This document shows, in pieces, positions 28,413 through 37,184 of a stretch of 38,736 bases of DNA. Numbering within the stretch: position 1 is the first letter of the stretch; every line of letters begins with the position of its first letter. Source of the DNA: an uncultured Clostridia bacterium (lineage in GTDB: Bacteria > Bacillota > Clostridia > Christensenellales > Aristaeellaceae). The notes under the pieces are model-generated. The model ran no database searches and was not told the origin of the DNA. It worked only from the letters and a program-made list of their open reading frames with translations. The translations under genes and the position numbers were made by a program. The DNA is taken from positions 1 through 38,736 of the forward strand of contig CANRLC010000020.1 of NCBI GenBank assembly GCA_947631405.1. Direction: 5' to 3'.

Positions 28413-29120
28413 ATGGAGCTGAAGGAATTAAGGCGCGCCGTTTACGAGGCGAATATGCAGCTGCCCCGCCGGGGCTTGGTCACCTACACATGGGGCAACG
28501 TGTCGGGCATCGACCGCGCGAGCGGGCTGGTGGTCATCAAGCCCTCCGGCGTGCGCTATGAGGACTTGACCCCCGAAAACCTCGTCGTGCTCGATCTCGA
28601 CGGGCGCAAGGTGGAGGGCGATTTGAACCCCTCCTCGGACACGGCGACGCATCTGGAGCTGTACCGCGCCTTCTCGGCGCTGGGCGGCATCGTCCACACG
28701 CACAGCCCCTTCGCCGTCGCGTGGGCGCAGGCGGGGGAGGACATCCCCTGCTACGGCACCACGCACGCCGACTACTTCTATGGCCCCATCCCGTGCGCGC
28801 GCACGCTCACGAAGGAGGAGCTGGACAAGGGCTACGAGCGCTACACCGGCCGCGTCATCATCGAGACGTTCTTCGATCGGGACATCGAGCCGACCGCCGT
28901 GCCCGGCGTCATCTGCCACAGCCACGGCCCGTTCGCGTGGGGCAAGGACGCCGCGCAGGCGGTGTACCACGCCGCCGTGCTGGAGGAGGTCGCCAAGATG
29001 GCCGCCTACACCCGCATGGTGAAGCCCGACGCCGCGCCCGCGCCGCAGCACATCCTCGACAAGCACTACCTGCGCAAGCACGGCCCCGGCGCGTATTACG
29101 GCCAGACGAACAACCGCTGA
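28413..29120 (+). CDS. araD: L-ribulose-5-phosphate 4-epimerase AraD
   Basis: 235 residues from the second of two nearby ATGs, since GGGAGG abuts the first. With this start the zinc ligands fall at His95, His97 and His171, the catalytic residues at Asp120 and Tyr229, and Asp76 in PSSDTATH, all at the same numbers as in E. coli AraD. It turns L-ribulose-5-P into D-xylulose-5-P, the last step of arabinose entry. It is in an operon with the upstream kinase; a strong terminator follows. Confidence 0.95.
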   Translation: MELKELRRAVYEANMQLPRRGLVTYTWGNVSGIDRASGLVVIKPSGVRYEDLTPENLVVLDLDGRKVEGDLNPSSDTATHLELYRAFSALGGIVHTHSPFAVAWAQAGEDIPCYGTTHADYFYGPIPCARTLTKEELDKGYERYTGRVIIETFFDRDIEPTAVPGVICHSHGPFAWGKDAAQAVYHAAVLEEVAKMAAYTRMVKPDAAPAPQHILDKHYLRKHGPGAYYGQTNNR

Positions 29121-29202
29121 CGCTGGAAAATGACAGGTGGCAAGTTTGCCAACCGTTGCGATTTGTCTCGCGAAGTATCCAAAAACACACCCCGCAAAGG
29201 GG

Positions 29203-29235
29203 CGCGCGCCGAGACCGTTTCGGCGCGCGTTTTTT
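29203..29235 (+). terminator. Terminator of the kinase-araD operon
   Basis: Perfect 10-bp arms CGCGCGCCGA and TCGGCGCGCG, 7-base loop, six Ts. Confidence 0.92.
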
Positions 29236-29321
29236 GTAGACGTCGCCTTGAAATATCGGCCGCCGCGATTGACCTGCGCACAGCAAAGTCGGTTGTGCCG
29301 CATTTTATCTCAAAAAAAGCC

Positions 29322-29350
29322 TTGTGCTTTTGATGCGTATGTGATAAAAT
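29322..29350 (+). promoter_or_regulatory. Promoter of the binding-protein operon
   Basis: -35 TTGTGC (29322-29327), 17-base spacer, -10 TAAAAT (29345-29350). Upstream, 29236-29321 is AT-rich and contains an inverted pair GCACA/TGTGC (29278-29298) that could bind an activator or repressor. Confidence 0.75.
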
Positions 29351-29362
29351 AGTCGACACCGA

Positions 29363-29379
29363 GCTACGTTGATCGTAGC
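29363..29379 (+). promoter_or_regulatory. Palindromic operator candidate
   Basis: GCTACG-TTGAT-CGTAGC, perfect 6-bp arms, 12 bases after the -10, in the same relative position as the palindrome of the kinase promoter but with different arm sequence. Confidence 0.5.
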
Positions 29380-29411
29380 CAATGCACAAAAAGAAAGGAA
29401 GGAACCCAATC

Positions 29412-30935
29412 ATGAAGAAACTGCTTGCGCTCATGATGGTGCTGGCGATGTGCATGACCCTCGTGTCCGTGCCCGTTGCCTCCGCCGCCGACGATCTGCC
29501 CGATCAGATCTCGATCTATATCGACGGCACCGTCGTGACCGCCGAGAACGGTCGCGATCTGTTCGAGGCCCGCTGGGAAGAGCTGGCGGAGCAGAAGTTT
29601 GGCAAGAAGATCGATCTGGTCATCACCCAGCCCGATCACGACGGCTACTTCGACGCTCTGCAGCAGGCCTTCGCCGATCCGGCGACCTGGCCGGACGTCT
29701 GCATCATGCCCACCACCTACTATTCCGCGTATGCGGCTGAAGGCGCTCTGTGGGATATGACCGAGGCGTGGGAGAACTCCCAGACCAAGAACTCCGGCCG
29801 TTTCCATGGCGACAACACCATCGAAATGCTGAAGATCGACGGCAAGCTCTACGGCTTCTCTCCGGCGATCGGCAACGGCTCCGTCACCTACATCAAGAAG
29901 GCGTGGATGGACGCCGTGGGCATCACCGAAGCTCCGACCAACTGGGAAGAGTACACCGCGATGCTCGACAAGTTCGTCAACGACGATCCTGACGGCGACG
30001 GCCAGGCCGACACCTACGGCCTGTCTGCGGCCGGCTTCATCGGGCCGGAGGCGCCGTATGTCAACTATCTGCCTGAGTTCTACTGGGATGCGTTCCCGTC
30101 CTTCTATCAGGATGACGAGGGCGTGTGGCACGACGGCTTCACCGAGCCTGCGATGGAGGGCGCTCTGGCCCGCCTGAACGAGGGCTACACCAAGAAGTGG
30201 CTCGACCCGACGACCCTGACCAACGGCACCAGCGACGTCCGCAACAAGTTCTATGACGACACGCTGGGCGTGTTCACCTACTGGGCTGCCAAGTGGGCGA
30301 CCAACCTGAAGACCAACCTCGAGTCCAACGGCCACGACGGCGAGTTGATCCCGATCCCGCCGCTCGCCGAGGCGCTCCCGTACTTCGACCGCATGCCTCC
30401 GGCATGGTGCATCACCGAGGCCGCTGACAACCCGCAGGGCGTGTTCGATGTCTTCATCGACACCATGCTCGACGGCGGCGACTTCCAGCTGCTGTGGACC
30501 TACGGCGTGCAGGGCTGGCACTGGGATACCAAGGCCGAGACCGTGCTGGGTCAGACCTTCGAAGAGGGCCAGTTCCACATGCTCGAGAACCCGAACAGCC
30601 CGGGCACCCTCTATCCGGCGAACCACATCGACCCCGTTCTGAGCCTCGCCGACTTCGCCGATCCGTCCTATGACCATCGCGCCGACGTTGTGCAGCCGGA
30701 GTCCATCGCCTCTGAGGAGCTGTTCCAGGCGAACAGCCGCGCGGCGCAGCTCGTTCCGACCACCGAGGCCATGTCCGAGTACAACGCCGACCTGACCACC
30801 CTGAAGAACACGCTGATCGCGAACGTCACCATGGGCGAGCTGACCTATGCGGAAGCGATGGAGAAGTTCGAGAAGGACGGCGGCGCGGAGAAGTCCAAGG
30901 CCATCGTCGATAGCCTGAACGCGCTGGAGAAGTAA
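29412..30935 (+). CDS. Extracellular sugar-binding protein of an ABC importer (LplA/YtcQ-like)
   Basis: 507 residues from the ATG at 29412 (AAAGGAAGGAACCC upstream). A signal peptide of about 25 residues ends ASA before ADDLPDQ. The mature part has the family-1 solute-binding layout: an early IDLVITQPDHDGYFDALQQAFADP and WPDVCIMP stretch, then Trp/Tyr-rich ligand-site regions. It captures oligosaccharides for the two permeases downstream. The Cys in LAMC is not in a proper lipobox (Met before Cys), so it may not be lipid-anchored. Codon choice is noticeably more biased (TTC, AAC, GCT) than in neighbours, as expected for a highly expressed gene. A 133-bp gap with a stem-loop separates it from the permeases. 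Confidence 0.93.
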   Translation: MKKLLALMMVLAMCMTLVSVPVASAADDLPDQISIYIDGTVVTAENGRDLFEARWEELAEQKFGKKIDLVITQPDHDGYFDALQQAFADPATWPDVCIMPTTYYSAYAAEGALWDMTEAWENSQTKNSGRFHGDNTIEMLKIDGKLYGFSPAIGNGSVTYIKKAWMDAVGITEAPTNWEEYTAMLDKFVNDDPDGDGQADTYGLSAAGFIGPEAPYVNYLPEFYWDAFPSFYQDDEGVWHDGFTEPAMEGALARLNEGYTKKWLDPTTLTNGTSDVRNKFYDDTLGVFTYWAAKWATNLKTNLESNGHDGELIPIPPLAEALPYFDRMPPAWCITEAADNPQGVFDVFIDTMLDGGDFQLLWTYGVQGWHWDTKAETVLGQTFEEGQFHMLENPNSPGTLYPANHIDPVLSLADFADPSYDHRADVVQPESIASEELFQANSRAAQLVPTTEAMSEYNADLTTLKNTLIANVTMGELTYAEAMEKFEKDGGAEKSKAIVDSLNALEK

Positions 30936-30983
30936 TCTCAATGGCGCGCCGTTGACCGCATGCGTTGACGACGCCACCTAAAC

Positions 30984-31021
30984 GGGCAGGGATGTCCCGA
31001 CTTTTCGGGGCATCCCTGCCG
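30984..31021 (+). terminator. Stem-loop between binding-protein and permease genes
   Basis: Arms GGCAGGGATG-T-CCC and GGG-G-CATCCCTGCC around GACTTTTC; a short TTTT lies 6 bases later. Likely a partial terminator or 3' stabiliser giving more binding protein than permease, as in many sugar importer operons. Confidence 0.75.
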
Positions 31022-31068
31022 TGGGATTTTCCCGGATTCCCTACATTCTGAAACAAGGAGGTTGGCGC

Positions 31069-32016
31069 ATGGTTGGTTCCGCTAAACTCGCGTCCCAAGA
31101 GAAGAAGAAGAATCTTGGGCAGCGGGTGAAGAAGTACTGGGGCTTCTACATCATGTTCCTTCCGGTACTTGCGTTTGTCATCGTCTTCCACTACCTGCCG
31201 ATGCTCGGCATCCGTTACGCCTTCACGCAGTATAAGCTGATCAAGGCCCCCACCTTCGTGGGCTTCGCGCAGTTCCAAAAGCTGTTCGGCATGCCCAATT
31301 TCTGGAATGCCTTTAAGAACACCATCGAGCTGAGCGTCATCAAGCTGCTGCTCACGACGTTCCTGTCGGTCGTGATCTCGCTGCTGCTCAACGAGATGAT
31401 CTCCATCAAGGGCAAGAAGCTCGCGCAGACGATCATCTACCTGCCGCACTTCCTGTCTTGGGTCGTCACGGCCTCTGTCTTCCAGCTGATTCTTGCGCCG
31501 ACCTCCGTCGGCTTGGTGAACACCATCCTGATTAAGCTTGGCGTTGTCAACGAGGGAATCTACTTCCTTGGCAAGAGCGAGTGGTGGCGTTTCTCGTATT
31601 ATCTGATCAACATTTGGCATGACACCGGCTGGGGCACCATCATCTTCATGGCGACCCTGACGGGCATCGACCCGGGCACCTACGAGGCGGCGTCCATCGA
31701 CGGCGCGGGCCGCTGGCAGAAGATGTGGTACATCACCCTGCCCGCGCTCGCCAACACGATCATCACCGTGCTCATCCTGAATCTGGCGAAGATCATGAAC
31801 CTCTTCGAGAGCGTCTTCGTCCTCCAGAACGACGCGGTCATGGAAACTTCGCAGGTTCTTCAGACCTACGTCTACTATCAGACGTTCAACAGCGGCGCCG
31901 TTCCGGATTACGGCTACACCACCGCTATCGGCCTGTTCCGCTCCGTCGTGGGCATGGCCTTAATGCTTGCCTGTAACGCCGCCAGCCACAAGGTTCGCGG
32001 ACGCGGCATCATGTGA
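31069..32016 (+). CDS. ABC sugar permease, first subunit (LplB/YteP-like)
   Basis: 315 residues from the ATG at 31069 with AAGGAGG nine bases upstream. About six transmembrane segments (the first around FYIMFLPVLAFVIVF), and the EAA loop EAASIDGAGRWQ that contacts the ATPase. It is the first of two membrane subunits of the importer. No ATPase gene is in the cluster, so a shared MsmX-type ATPase elsewhere is expected. Confidence 0.94.
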   Translation: MVGSAKLASQEKKKNLGQRVKKYWGFYIMFLPVLAFVIVFHYLPMLGIRYAFTQYKLIKAPTFVGFAQFQKLFGMPNFWNAFKNTIELSVIKLLLTTFLSVVISLLLNEMISIKGKKLAQTIIYLPHFLSWVVTASVFQLILAPTSVGLVNTILIKLGVVNEGIYFLGKSEWWRFSYYLINIWHDTGWGTIIFMATLTGIDPGTYEAASIDGAGRWQKMWYITLPALANTIITVLILNLAKIMNLFESVFVLQNDAVMETSQVLQTYVYYQTFNSGAVPDYGYTTAIGLFRSVVGMALMLACNAASHKVRGRGIM

Positions 32017-32033
32017 GAAAGGAGGACGTGAAG

Positions 32034-32894
32034 ATGGAAGCCACTGCCAAGAGAAAGACCAAGAGCAACTGGAGCGTTTTCTCCGTTGTCAACGGGTTGA
32101 TCTTCGTCATCGTCTGCCTCATCATTCTCGTTCCCCTGTGGAAGGTGCTGGTCGATTCCCTCGACCTGACGACCGGCTACGGCATGAAGCTGTTCCCGGA
32201 TAAATTTGGTCTAGCCGGTTATCAGACAGTGCTCTCCAACCCGACGCTGCTGCGCCCGCTGATGATCAGCGTCATCACCACCCTGAGCGGCACGCTGCTG
32301 GGCCTGCTGCTCTCGACGCTGGGCGCGTATGTGCTCATCCAGTGGGAGATGCCGGGCCGCACGTTCCTTGCGAATCTGCTGCTGGTGACGATGGTCTTCT
32401 CTGGCGGCATGATCCCGACCTATCTGGTGCTGCGCAATCTGCATATGACCAACACGCTCTGGTCGGTCATTCTGCTTCCGGCCATCAACGTGTACAATCT
32501 GGTGCTGATGCGCAACTTCTTCGAGGGCATCCCGAACTCGCTGTTTGAGAGCGCCACGCTGGACGGCTGCACCCCGATGCAGACCTTCTACAAGATCGCG
32601 CTCCCGCTGTCGAAGGCCGCGCTTGCGTCCATCGGCCTGATGTTCGCCGTGTCCTACTGGAACGACTACACGAACTACAAGCTCTACATCAACAAGGAGC
32701 AGCTCTACAACTTCCAGATGAAGCTGCGCTCCATGATGCAGGGTTCCGACCTGCCGATGGCGACGGCGGGCGCGACGGAGAACACGGTGCGCAACGCCGC
32801 GATCATCGTCGCCATCCTGCCGTTCATGATCCTGTATCCGTTCCTGCAAAAGTACTTCGTCAAGGGCATCAATATCGGCGCCGTGAAGGAGTAA
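32034..32894 (+). CDS. ABC sugar permease, second subunit (LplC/YtcP-like)
   Basis: 286 residues from the ATG at 32034, preferred over GTG at 32013 because AAAGGAGG is eight bases upstream. About six membrane segments (first NGLIFVIVCLIILVPLW), EAA loop ESATLDGCTPMQ, and the C-terminus KYFVKGINIGAVKE typical of this subfamily. It forms the channel with the upstream permease, 17 bp away. A terminator follows. Confidence 0.95.
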   Translation: MEATAKRKTKSNWSVFSVVNGLIFVIVCLIILVPLWKVLVDSLDLTTGYGMKLFPDKFGLAGYQTVLSNPTLLRPLMISVITTLSGTLLGLLLSTLGAYVLIQWEMPGRTFLANLLLVTMVFSGGMIPTYLVLRNLHMTNTLWSVILLPAINVYNLVLMRNFFEGIPNSLFESATLDGCTPMQTFYKIALPLSKAALASIGLMFAVSYWNDYTNYKLYINKEQLYNFQMKLRSMMQGSDLPMATAGATENTVRNAAIIVAILPFMILYPFLQKYFVKGINIGAVKE

Positions 32895-32920
32895 TTTATA
32901 GCCAAGGCAGGAAACCCGCA

Positions 32921-32956
32921 AGCCCGCGCCGAATTCCTTCGGCGCGGCTTTTCTTT
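32921..32956 (+). terminator. Terminator of the importer genes
   Basis: Arms AGCC-C-GCGCCGAA and TTCGGCGC-GGCT, TTCC loop, then TTTTCTTT. The esterase gene starts 44 bases further on without a clear promoter, so read-through is likely. Confidence 0.8.
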
Positions 32957-32999
32957 CGCCGCGCACCCCCGACGTTAAAGCATGCAAAAGGAGAAACCT

Positions 33000-33701
33000 A
33001 TGACCACGATCTTCTGGGCGGGCGATTCCACGGTTCGCCGCAACAGCATCGCGACCTATCCGCAGACGGGCATCGGGCAGGCGTTCGAGCGCTACGTGAA
33101 GCGCGTGGACGTGCAGATCGAGAACCACGCGGAGAACGGGCGCTCCACCAAGCAATTCCTCGACGAGGGCCGCCTTGTGCCCATCTACGACCGCATGGGG
33201 CCGGGCGACTTCCTGTTCATCCAGTTCGGCCACAACGACGAGAAGATCGCCGACCCGGCCCGCTACGCCGACCCCGACGGCGCGTACAGCGAGAACCTCG
33301 AGAAGTTCGTGAACGCCGCGCGCAACAAGGGGGCGATCCCGGTGCTCATCACGCCGCTCGCGCGGCGGCTCTACGACCAGCCCGGCATGAACCACGCGCC
33401 CTACGCCGAGGCGATGAAGCGCGTGGCGAAGCGGCTGGACGTGGCCTTGATCGACCTGAACGCGATGAGCGAGCGGCTCGTCGCCGAAAAGGGCGAGGCG
33501 GCGAAGGCGTATTACATGAACCTGCCCGCGGGCGTGTACCCGCGCTACCCGGACGGGCTGACGGACAACACGCACCTGCAGCCTGCGGGCGCGATTGCCT
33601 TTGGCGGGCTGATCGCGCGCGCGCTGCGCGATCTGGGCGGCGCATACGCCGATCTGCTCTGCGAGGACTTTGACGCATGGGAACAGGAGGGACGCGCATG
33701 A
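33000..33701 (+). CDS. SGNH/GDSL esterase, rhamnogalacturonan acetylesterase-like
   Basis: 233 residues from the ATG at 33000 after AAAAGGAG. Block I GDST with nucleophile Ser10, block III FGHND (His78-Asp80), and block V TDNTHLQ with Asp189 and His192 complete the catalytic set. This resembles carbohydrate esterase family 12 (RhgT/YesT-like), which removes acetyl groups from pectin or xylan fragments. There is no signal peptide, so it should act on imported oligosaccharides in the cytoplasm. The stop overlaps the next start (ATGA). Confidence 0.9.
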   Translation: MTTIFWAGDSTVRRNSIATYPQTGIGQAFERYVKRVDVQIENHAENGRSTKQFLDEGRLVPIYDRMGPGDFLFIQFGHNDEKIADPARYADPDGAYSENLEKFVNAARNKGAIPVLITPLARRLYDQPGMNHAPYAEAMKRVAKRLDVALIDLNAMSERLVAEKGEAAKAYYMNLPAGVYPRYPDGLTDNTHLQPAGAIAFGGLIARALRDLGGAYADLLCEDFDAWEQEGRA

Positions 33702-35329
33702 GCGACGCGCTCTGGCAGGCCGATCTGGGCGACGGCACATACCAAAACCCGGTGCTGCTGTGCGATTATTCCGACCCCGACGTGATCCGCGTCGGCGACA
33801 CCTATTACATGACGGCGTCGAGCTTCAATTACACGCCCGGATTGCCGATCCTCACCAGCCGCGATCTGGTGAATTGGACGCTGCAAAACTACGCTTTGAA
33901 GCGCGTCCCGTTTGACCGCTACGCCGCGCCGCAGCATGCGCAGGGCGTCTGGGCGCCGTCCATCCGCTATCACGACGGGTACTTTATCATCACCTTCGGC
34001 ATGCCGGACGAGGGCATCTTCGCCGTGCGCGCGCGCGACCCGCTGGGCGAGTGGGAGCCGCCCGTGTGCGTGCTGCCCGGCAAGGGGTTGATCGACCCGT
34101 GTCCCTTCTGGGACGACGACGGCCGCGCGGTGATTGTACACGGCTACGCCAAGAGCCGCATCGGATTTAAGAGCGTATTGGGCGTGTTCCCCATCAGCCC
34201 CGACGGCTTGCGCGCGACGGGGCCGGATCGCATCCTCTACGACGGGCGAAGGGATCACCCGACGATGGAGGGGCCGAAGGTACACAAGCGGGACGGGATG
34301 TACTACATCTTTGCGCCCGCGGGCGGCGTGGCGACGGGCTGGCAGGTCGCGCTGCGCAGCCGCGAGCTGCTCGGCCCCTACGAGCCGCGCGTCGTCCTCA
34401 AACAGGGCGGCACGCCGGTCAACGGCCCGCATCAGGGCGCGTGGGTCGATACGCCGGAGAGGGAGGACTGGTTCTTCCACTTCCAGAGCCGCGGGCCTTA
34501 CGGGCGCGTGGTGCATCTGCAGCCGATGACGTGGGACGAGGACGGCTGGCCGCGCATCGGCGTGGCGGACGAGCATCCCGTCGATCCCGCGTCCGTCCCG
34601 GCGGGGGAGGACGCGGCGCAGGCGGCGCTCGCCGCGAACGCGGCGGATTGCGGCGTTCCGGCGCTCGTACATAGCAAGCCCAAGGCGCCCGCATGTGTAC
34701 CGCAGCCATTGACGCTCACGGATGATTTCGCGGGGCCGGGGCTGTCGCTCGGCTGGCAATTCATGGGCAACGCGCGGGATGATTTCTACGCGCTGGACGG
34801 CGGGCGTCTCACGCTCTACGCGCGCGCCCTGCCGGACGGCGGGGACAGGCTCTGGCAGTGCCCGCAGGCGCTCACGCAGAAGATCTGCGGGGAATCCTTT
34901 GCCGTGACGACGGCGCTGGACGCGAGCGGCCTGCAGCCCGGCGAGCAGGCGGGCCTCGCGCTGATCGGCGGGCAGGCGGCGTATCTCGCCGTGCGCCGGG
35001 AGGAAAAAGGCTTTGCCGCCGTCTATGTGGAGACCGACGGCGCGGCGCACGAGGAGCGCGTGGCGGCAAGCCGCCCGCTTGCGGGCGAGACGCTTGAATT
35101 GCGCGTCAGCCTGCGCCGCACCGCGATGGACGCGGCGGAGGCGACGTTCCTTGCGCGCGAGCCGGGCGGCGAATGGCAGGCGATCGGCGGGCCGTATGCG
35201 CCGAGCCGCCACACATGGGTCGGCGTGCGGCTGGGCCTGTTCGCGATGCCGCTGCGCGGCGGGGCGGATCAGGGCGGCGCGGCGCGCTTCGGCGCGTTCA
35301 AGGCGGAGCGGCTGGAGGATCGGGCATGA
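33698..35329 (+). CDS. GH43 glycosidase (beta-xylosidase/arabinofuranosidase type)
   Basis: 543 residues from the ATG at 33698 (AGGAGG upstream). The five-blade propeller of GH43 spans about 15-300, with catalytic base Asp26 (SDPD), pKa-tuning Asp133 (LIDPCPF) and acid Glu191 (MEGPKV). A C-terminal beta-sandwich (about 338-540, LTLTDDFAGP, LGWQFMG) is the GH43-linked C2 domain. It looks like GH43 subfamily 12-type enzymes acting on arabinoxylan or xylo-oligosaccharides; exact specificity cannot be read. No signal peptide. Overlaps both neighbours by four bases. Confidence 0.93.
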   Translation: MSDALWQADLGDGTYQNPVLLCDYSDPDVIRVGDTYYMTASSFNYTPGLPILTSRDLVNWTLQNYALKRVPFDRYAAPQHAQGVWAPSIRYHDGYFIITFGMPDEGIFAVRARDPLGEWEPPVCVLPGKGLIDPCPFWDDDGRAVIVHGYAKSRIGFKSVLGVFPISPDGLRATGPDRILYDGRRDHPTMEGPKVHKRDGMYYIFAPAGGVATGWQVALRSRELLGPYEPRVVLKQGGTPVNGPHQGAWVDTPEREDWFFHFQSRGPYGRVVHLQPMTWDEDGWPRIGVADEHPVDPASVPAGEDAAQAALAANAADCGVPALVHSKPKAPACVPQPLTLTDDFAGPGLSLGWQFMGNARDDFYALDGGRLTLYARALPDGGDRLWQCPQALTQKICGESFAVTTALDASGLQPGEQAGLALIGGQAAYLAVRREEKGFAAVYVETDGAAHEERVAASRPLAGETLELRVSLRRTAMDAAEATFLAREPGGEWQAIGGPYAPSRHTWVGVRLGLFAMPLRGGADQGGAARFGAFKAERLEDRA

Positions 35330-37182
35330 CGTTTGAGGAATTGCGCGTGGCGATGCTCGCGGACGACGTGGACGCCGTGCGCGGCGCGCTCGCGCTGGAG
35401 CCGGCGCTGATCGAGTGCGGGGACGTGCCGCTACACTTCCTCGCCGCGCGGGACGCGTCGCTGCGCATGCTGCGCTTTCTGGTGGAGTACGGCCTGCGGG
35501 TGAACTTGCGGGACGTGGACGCGCGCGGGCGCGACATGCTGCACTACGCGGCGGAGGGCGGGGATGCGGACAAGTGCCGCTACCTCGTCGAGCGGGGCGG
35601 CATGGATCCGCTGCGCGCCGACCGCGAGCTGGTCACGCCGCTCGATCTCGCTTGCCGCGGCGGCCATGCGCAGGCGCAGGCGTATCTGGAGGGCGTCGTG
35701 GGCGCGCCTCTCTCGCAGCTGTACCGCAATCCCATCCGGCGGGGCATGTGGCCCGATCCCTCGATCGTGCGCGTGGGCGAGGACTACTACATGGTCAACT
35801 CCACGTTCGTCTTCTTCCCATGCATCCCGGTCAGCCACTCGCGCGATCTGGTGCATTGGCGGGTGATCGGCCACGCGATCGCCAACCCCGAGTGGGCCGA
35901 CCTCGAGGGGCTGGAGGGCGGGCGCGGCTACTGGGCGCCGGACATCTCCTACGCGGACGGGCGGTTTTACATCTGTGCGACGCTGCGCCTCAACGACGTG
36001 GGCGCGGTGCGCAGGCGGCAGATGGTCGTCACCAGCGCGCGGCCGGAGGGGCCGTATTCAAAACCCGTGTTCTTCGACGAGGACGGCATCGACCCGTCGC
36101 TCTTCCACGACGCGGACGGGCGGCACTACATGCTGCTCAACCGCGGCGCGCGCATCTGCGAGATCGACGCCGCCGCGACGCGCCGCCTGTCGGAGCCGCG
36201 CCTGCTCTACTACGGCAGCCAGAAGCGCGCGCCGGAGGGGCCGCACCTGCTTTTCCATGACGGCTGGTACTACCTCTTTCAGGCCGAGGGTGGAACGGGC
36301 ATGGGGCACAGGGAGACCGTCGCGCGCGCGCGCACGCTCTTCGGCCCGTATGCGCCCAGCCCCTACGGCCCGGTCATCCGGCAGGACGACGAACACGCGC
36401 TCATCCAGCGCTGCGGGCATGCCAAGCCTGTGTCCACGCCGGACGGGCGGTGGTTCTTCGTGTACCTGTGCGGCCGCGCGCTGGACGGAAAGTGGACGAT
36501 GCTGGGCCGCGAGACGGCGCTCGACCGCTTTGAGTGGACGCCGGACGGCTGGCCGAGGCTCTGCGCCGGGCCGGGCGGGAGCGCCGCCGCGCCGATGCCC
36601 CTGCCCGCCGCGCCGTTTGCGGGCGAGACGGAGGACTACATGACGCCGAGGCCGCCCGCGCCGGGGGAGATCGCGGCGGAGGCGGGACGCGTGACCGTGC
36701 GCGGCAGCGCCCATCCGCTGACGGACGCGCGCTGCCGGAGCCTGTGGCTGCGGCGGCAGACGGCCTTTCGCTTTTCCTTCGGCGCGACGCTCGTGGTGCC
36801 GAAGCGCGCGACGGGCGAGGCCGGGCTGACCTGCTATTACGACGAGCGCTCCTTCCTGACGCTCGCGCTCTCGGGCGACGGCAAGCGCTGGCGCGTGCGC
36901 GTGTTCGAGCAGATCGGCGAGACGGGCGCGCAGGCCGCCAGCTGGGAGGCGGACGCAAAGCCCGGCGACCGGCTGCGCCTGAGCGTGCAAGCCGACGGCC
37001 TTGCGCGCGCGCTGCGCTGGTCGCTGCCCACGGGCGAGGCGGGCGAACACCGGCTGAAAAACGTGACCTATCTGTCGGACGAGGGCGTGAAGCTCGGCAA
37101 GCGATTCACCGGAGCGATGGTCGGCGTGTACGCGCTGGGCGTGACCGCGACCTTTGAAAACCTGATCTACGAGGAGGAATGA
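35326..37182 (+). CDS. Ankyrin-repeat GH43 glycosidase fusion
   Basis: 618 residues from the ATG at 35326, overlapping the previous stop. Residues 1-125 form about three ankyrin repeats (VPLHFLAARDASLRMLRFLV, GRDMLHYAAEGGDADKCRYL, VTPLDLACRGGHAQAQAYL). The GH43 propeller follows from about 133: base Asp144 (WPDPS), Asp256 (GIDPSLF), acid Glu304 (PEGPHLL). A C2 beta-sandwich covers about 437-618. No signal peptide, so the protein is cytoplasmic. Ankyrin repeats usually mediate protein contacts and are rarely joined to glycosidases; here they could hold the enzyme to a neighbour product or a regulator. The join is continuous: no stop, no frameshift, no internal start with a good site at the boundary. 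Confidence 0.92.
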   Translation: MTFEELRVAMLADDVDAVRGALALEPALIECGDVPLHFLAARDASLRMLRFLVEYGLRVNLRDVDARGRDMLHYAAEGGDADKCRYLVERGGMDPLRADRELVTPLDLACRGGHAQAQAYLEGVVGAPLSQLYRNPIRRGMWPDPSIVRVGEDYYMVNSTFVFFPCIPVSHSRDLVHWRVIGHAIANPEWADLEGLEGGRGYWAPDISYADGRFYICATLRLNDVGAVRRRQMVVTSARPEGPYSKPVFFDEDGIDPSLFHDADGRHYMLLNRGARICEIDAAATRRLSEPRLLYYGSQKRAPEGPHLLFHDGWYYLFQAEGGTGMGHRETVARARTLFGPYAPSPYGPVIRQDDEHALIQRCGHAKPVSTPDGRWFFVYLCGRALDGKWTMLGRETALDRFEWTPDGWPRLCAGPGGSAAAPMPLPAAPFAGETEDYMTPRPPAPGEIAAEAGRVTVRGSAHPLTDARCRSLWLRRQTAFRFSFGATLVVPKRATGEAGLTCYYDERSFLTLALSGDGKRWRVRVFEQIGETGAQAASWEADAKPGDRLRLSVQADGLARALRWSLPTGEAGEHRLKNVTYLSDEGVKLGKRFTGAMVGVYALGVTATFENLIYEEE

Positions 37183-37184
37183 CG

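Noticed and set aside
26754..29379. Catabolite-repression (cre) sites near the sugar promoters
   Set aside because: No match good enough to the TGWAANCGNTNWCA pattern was found around either promoter.
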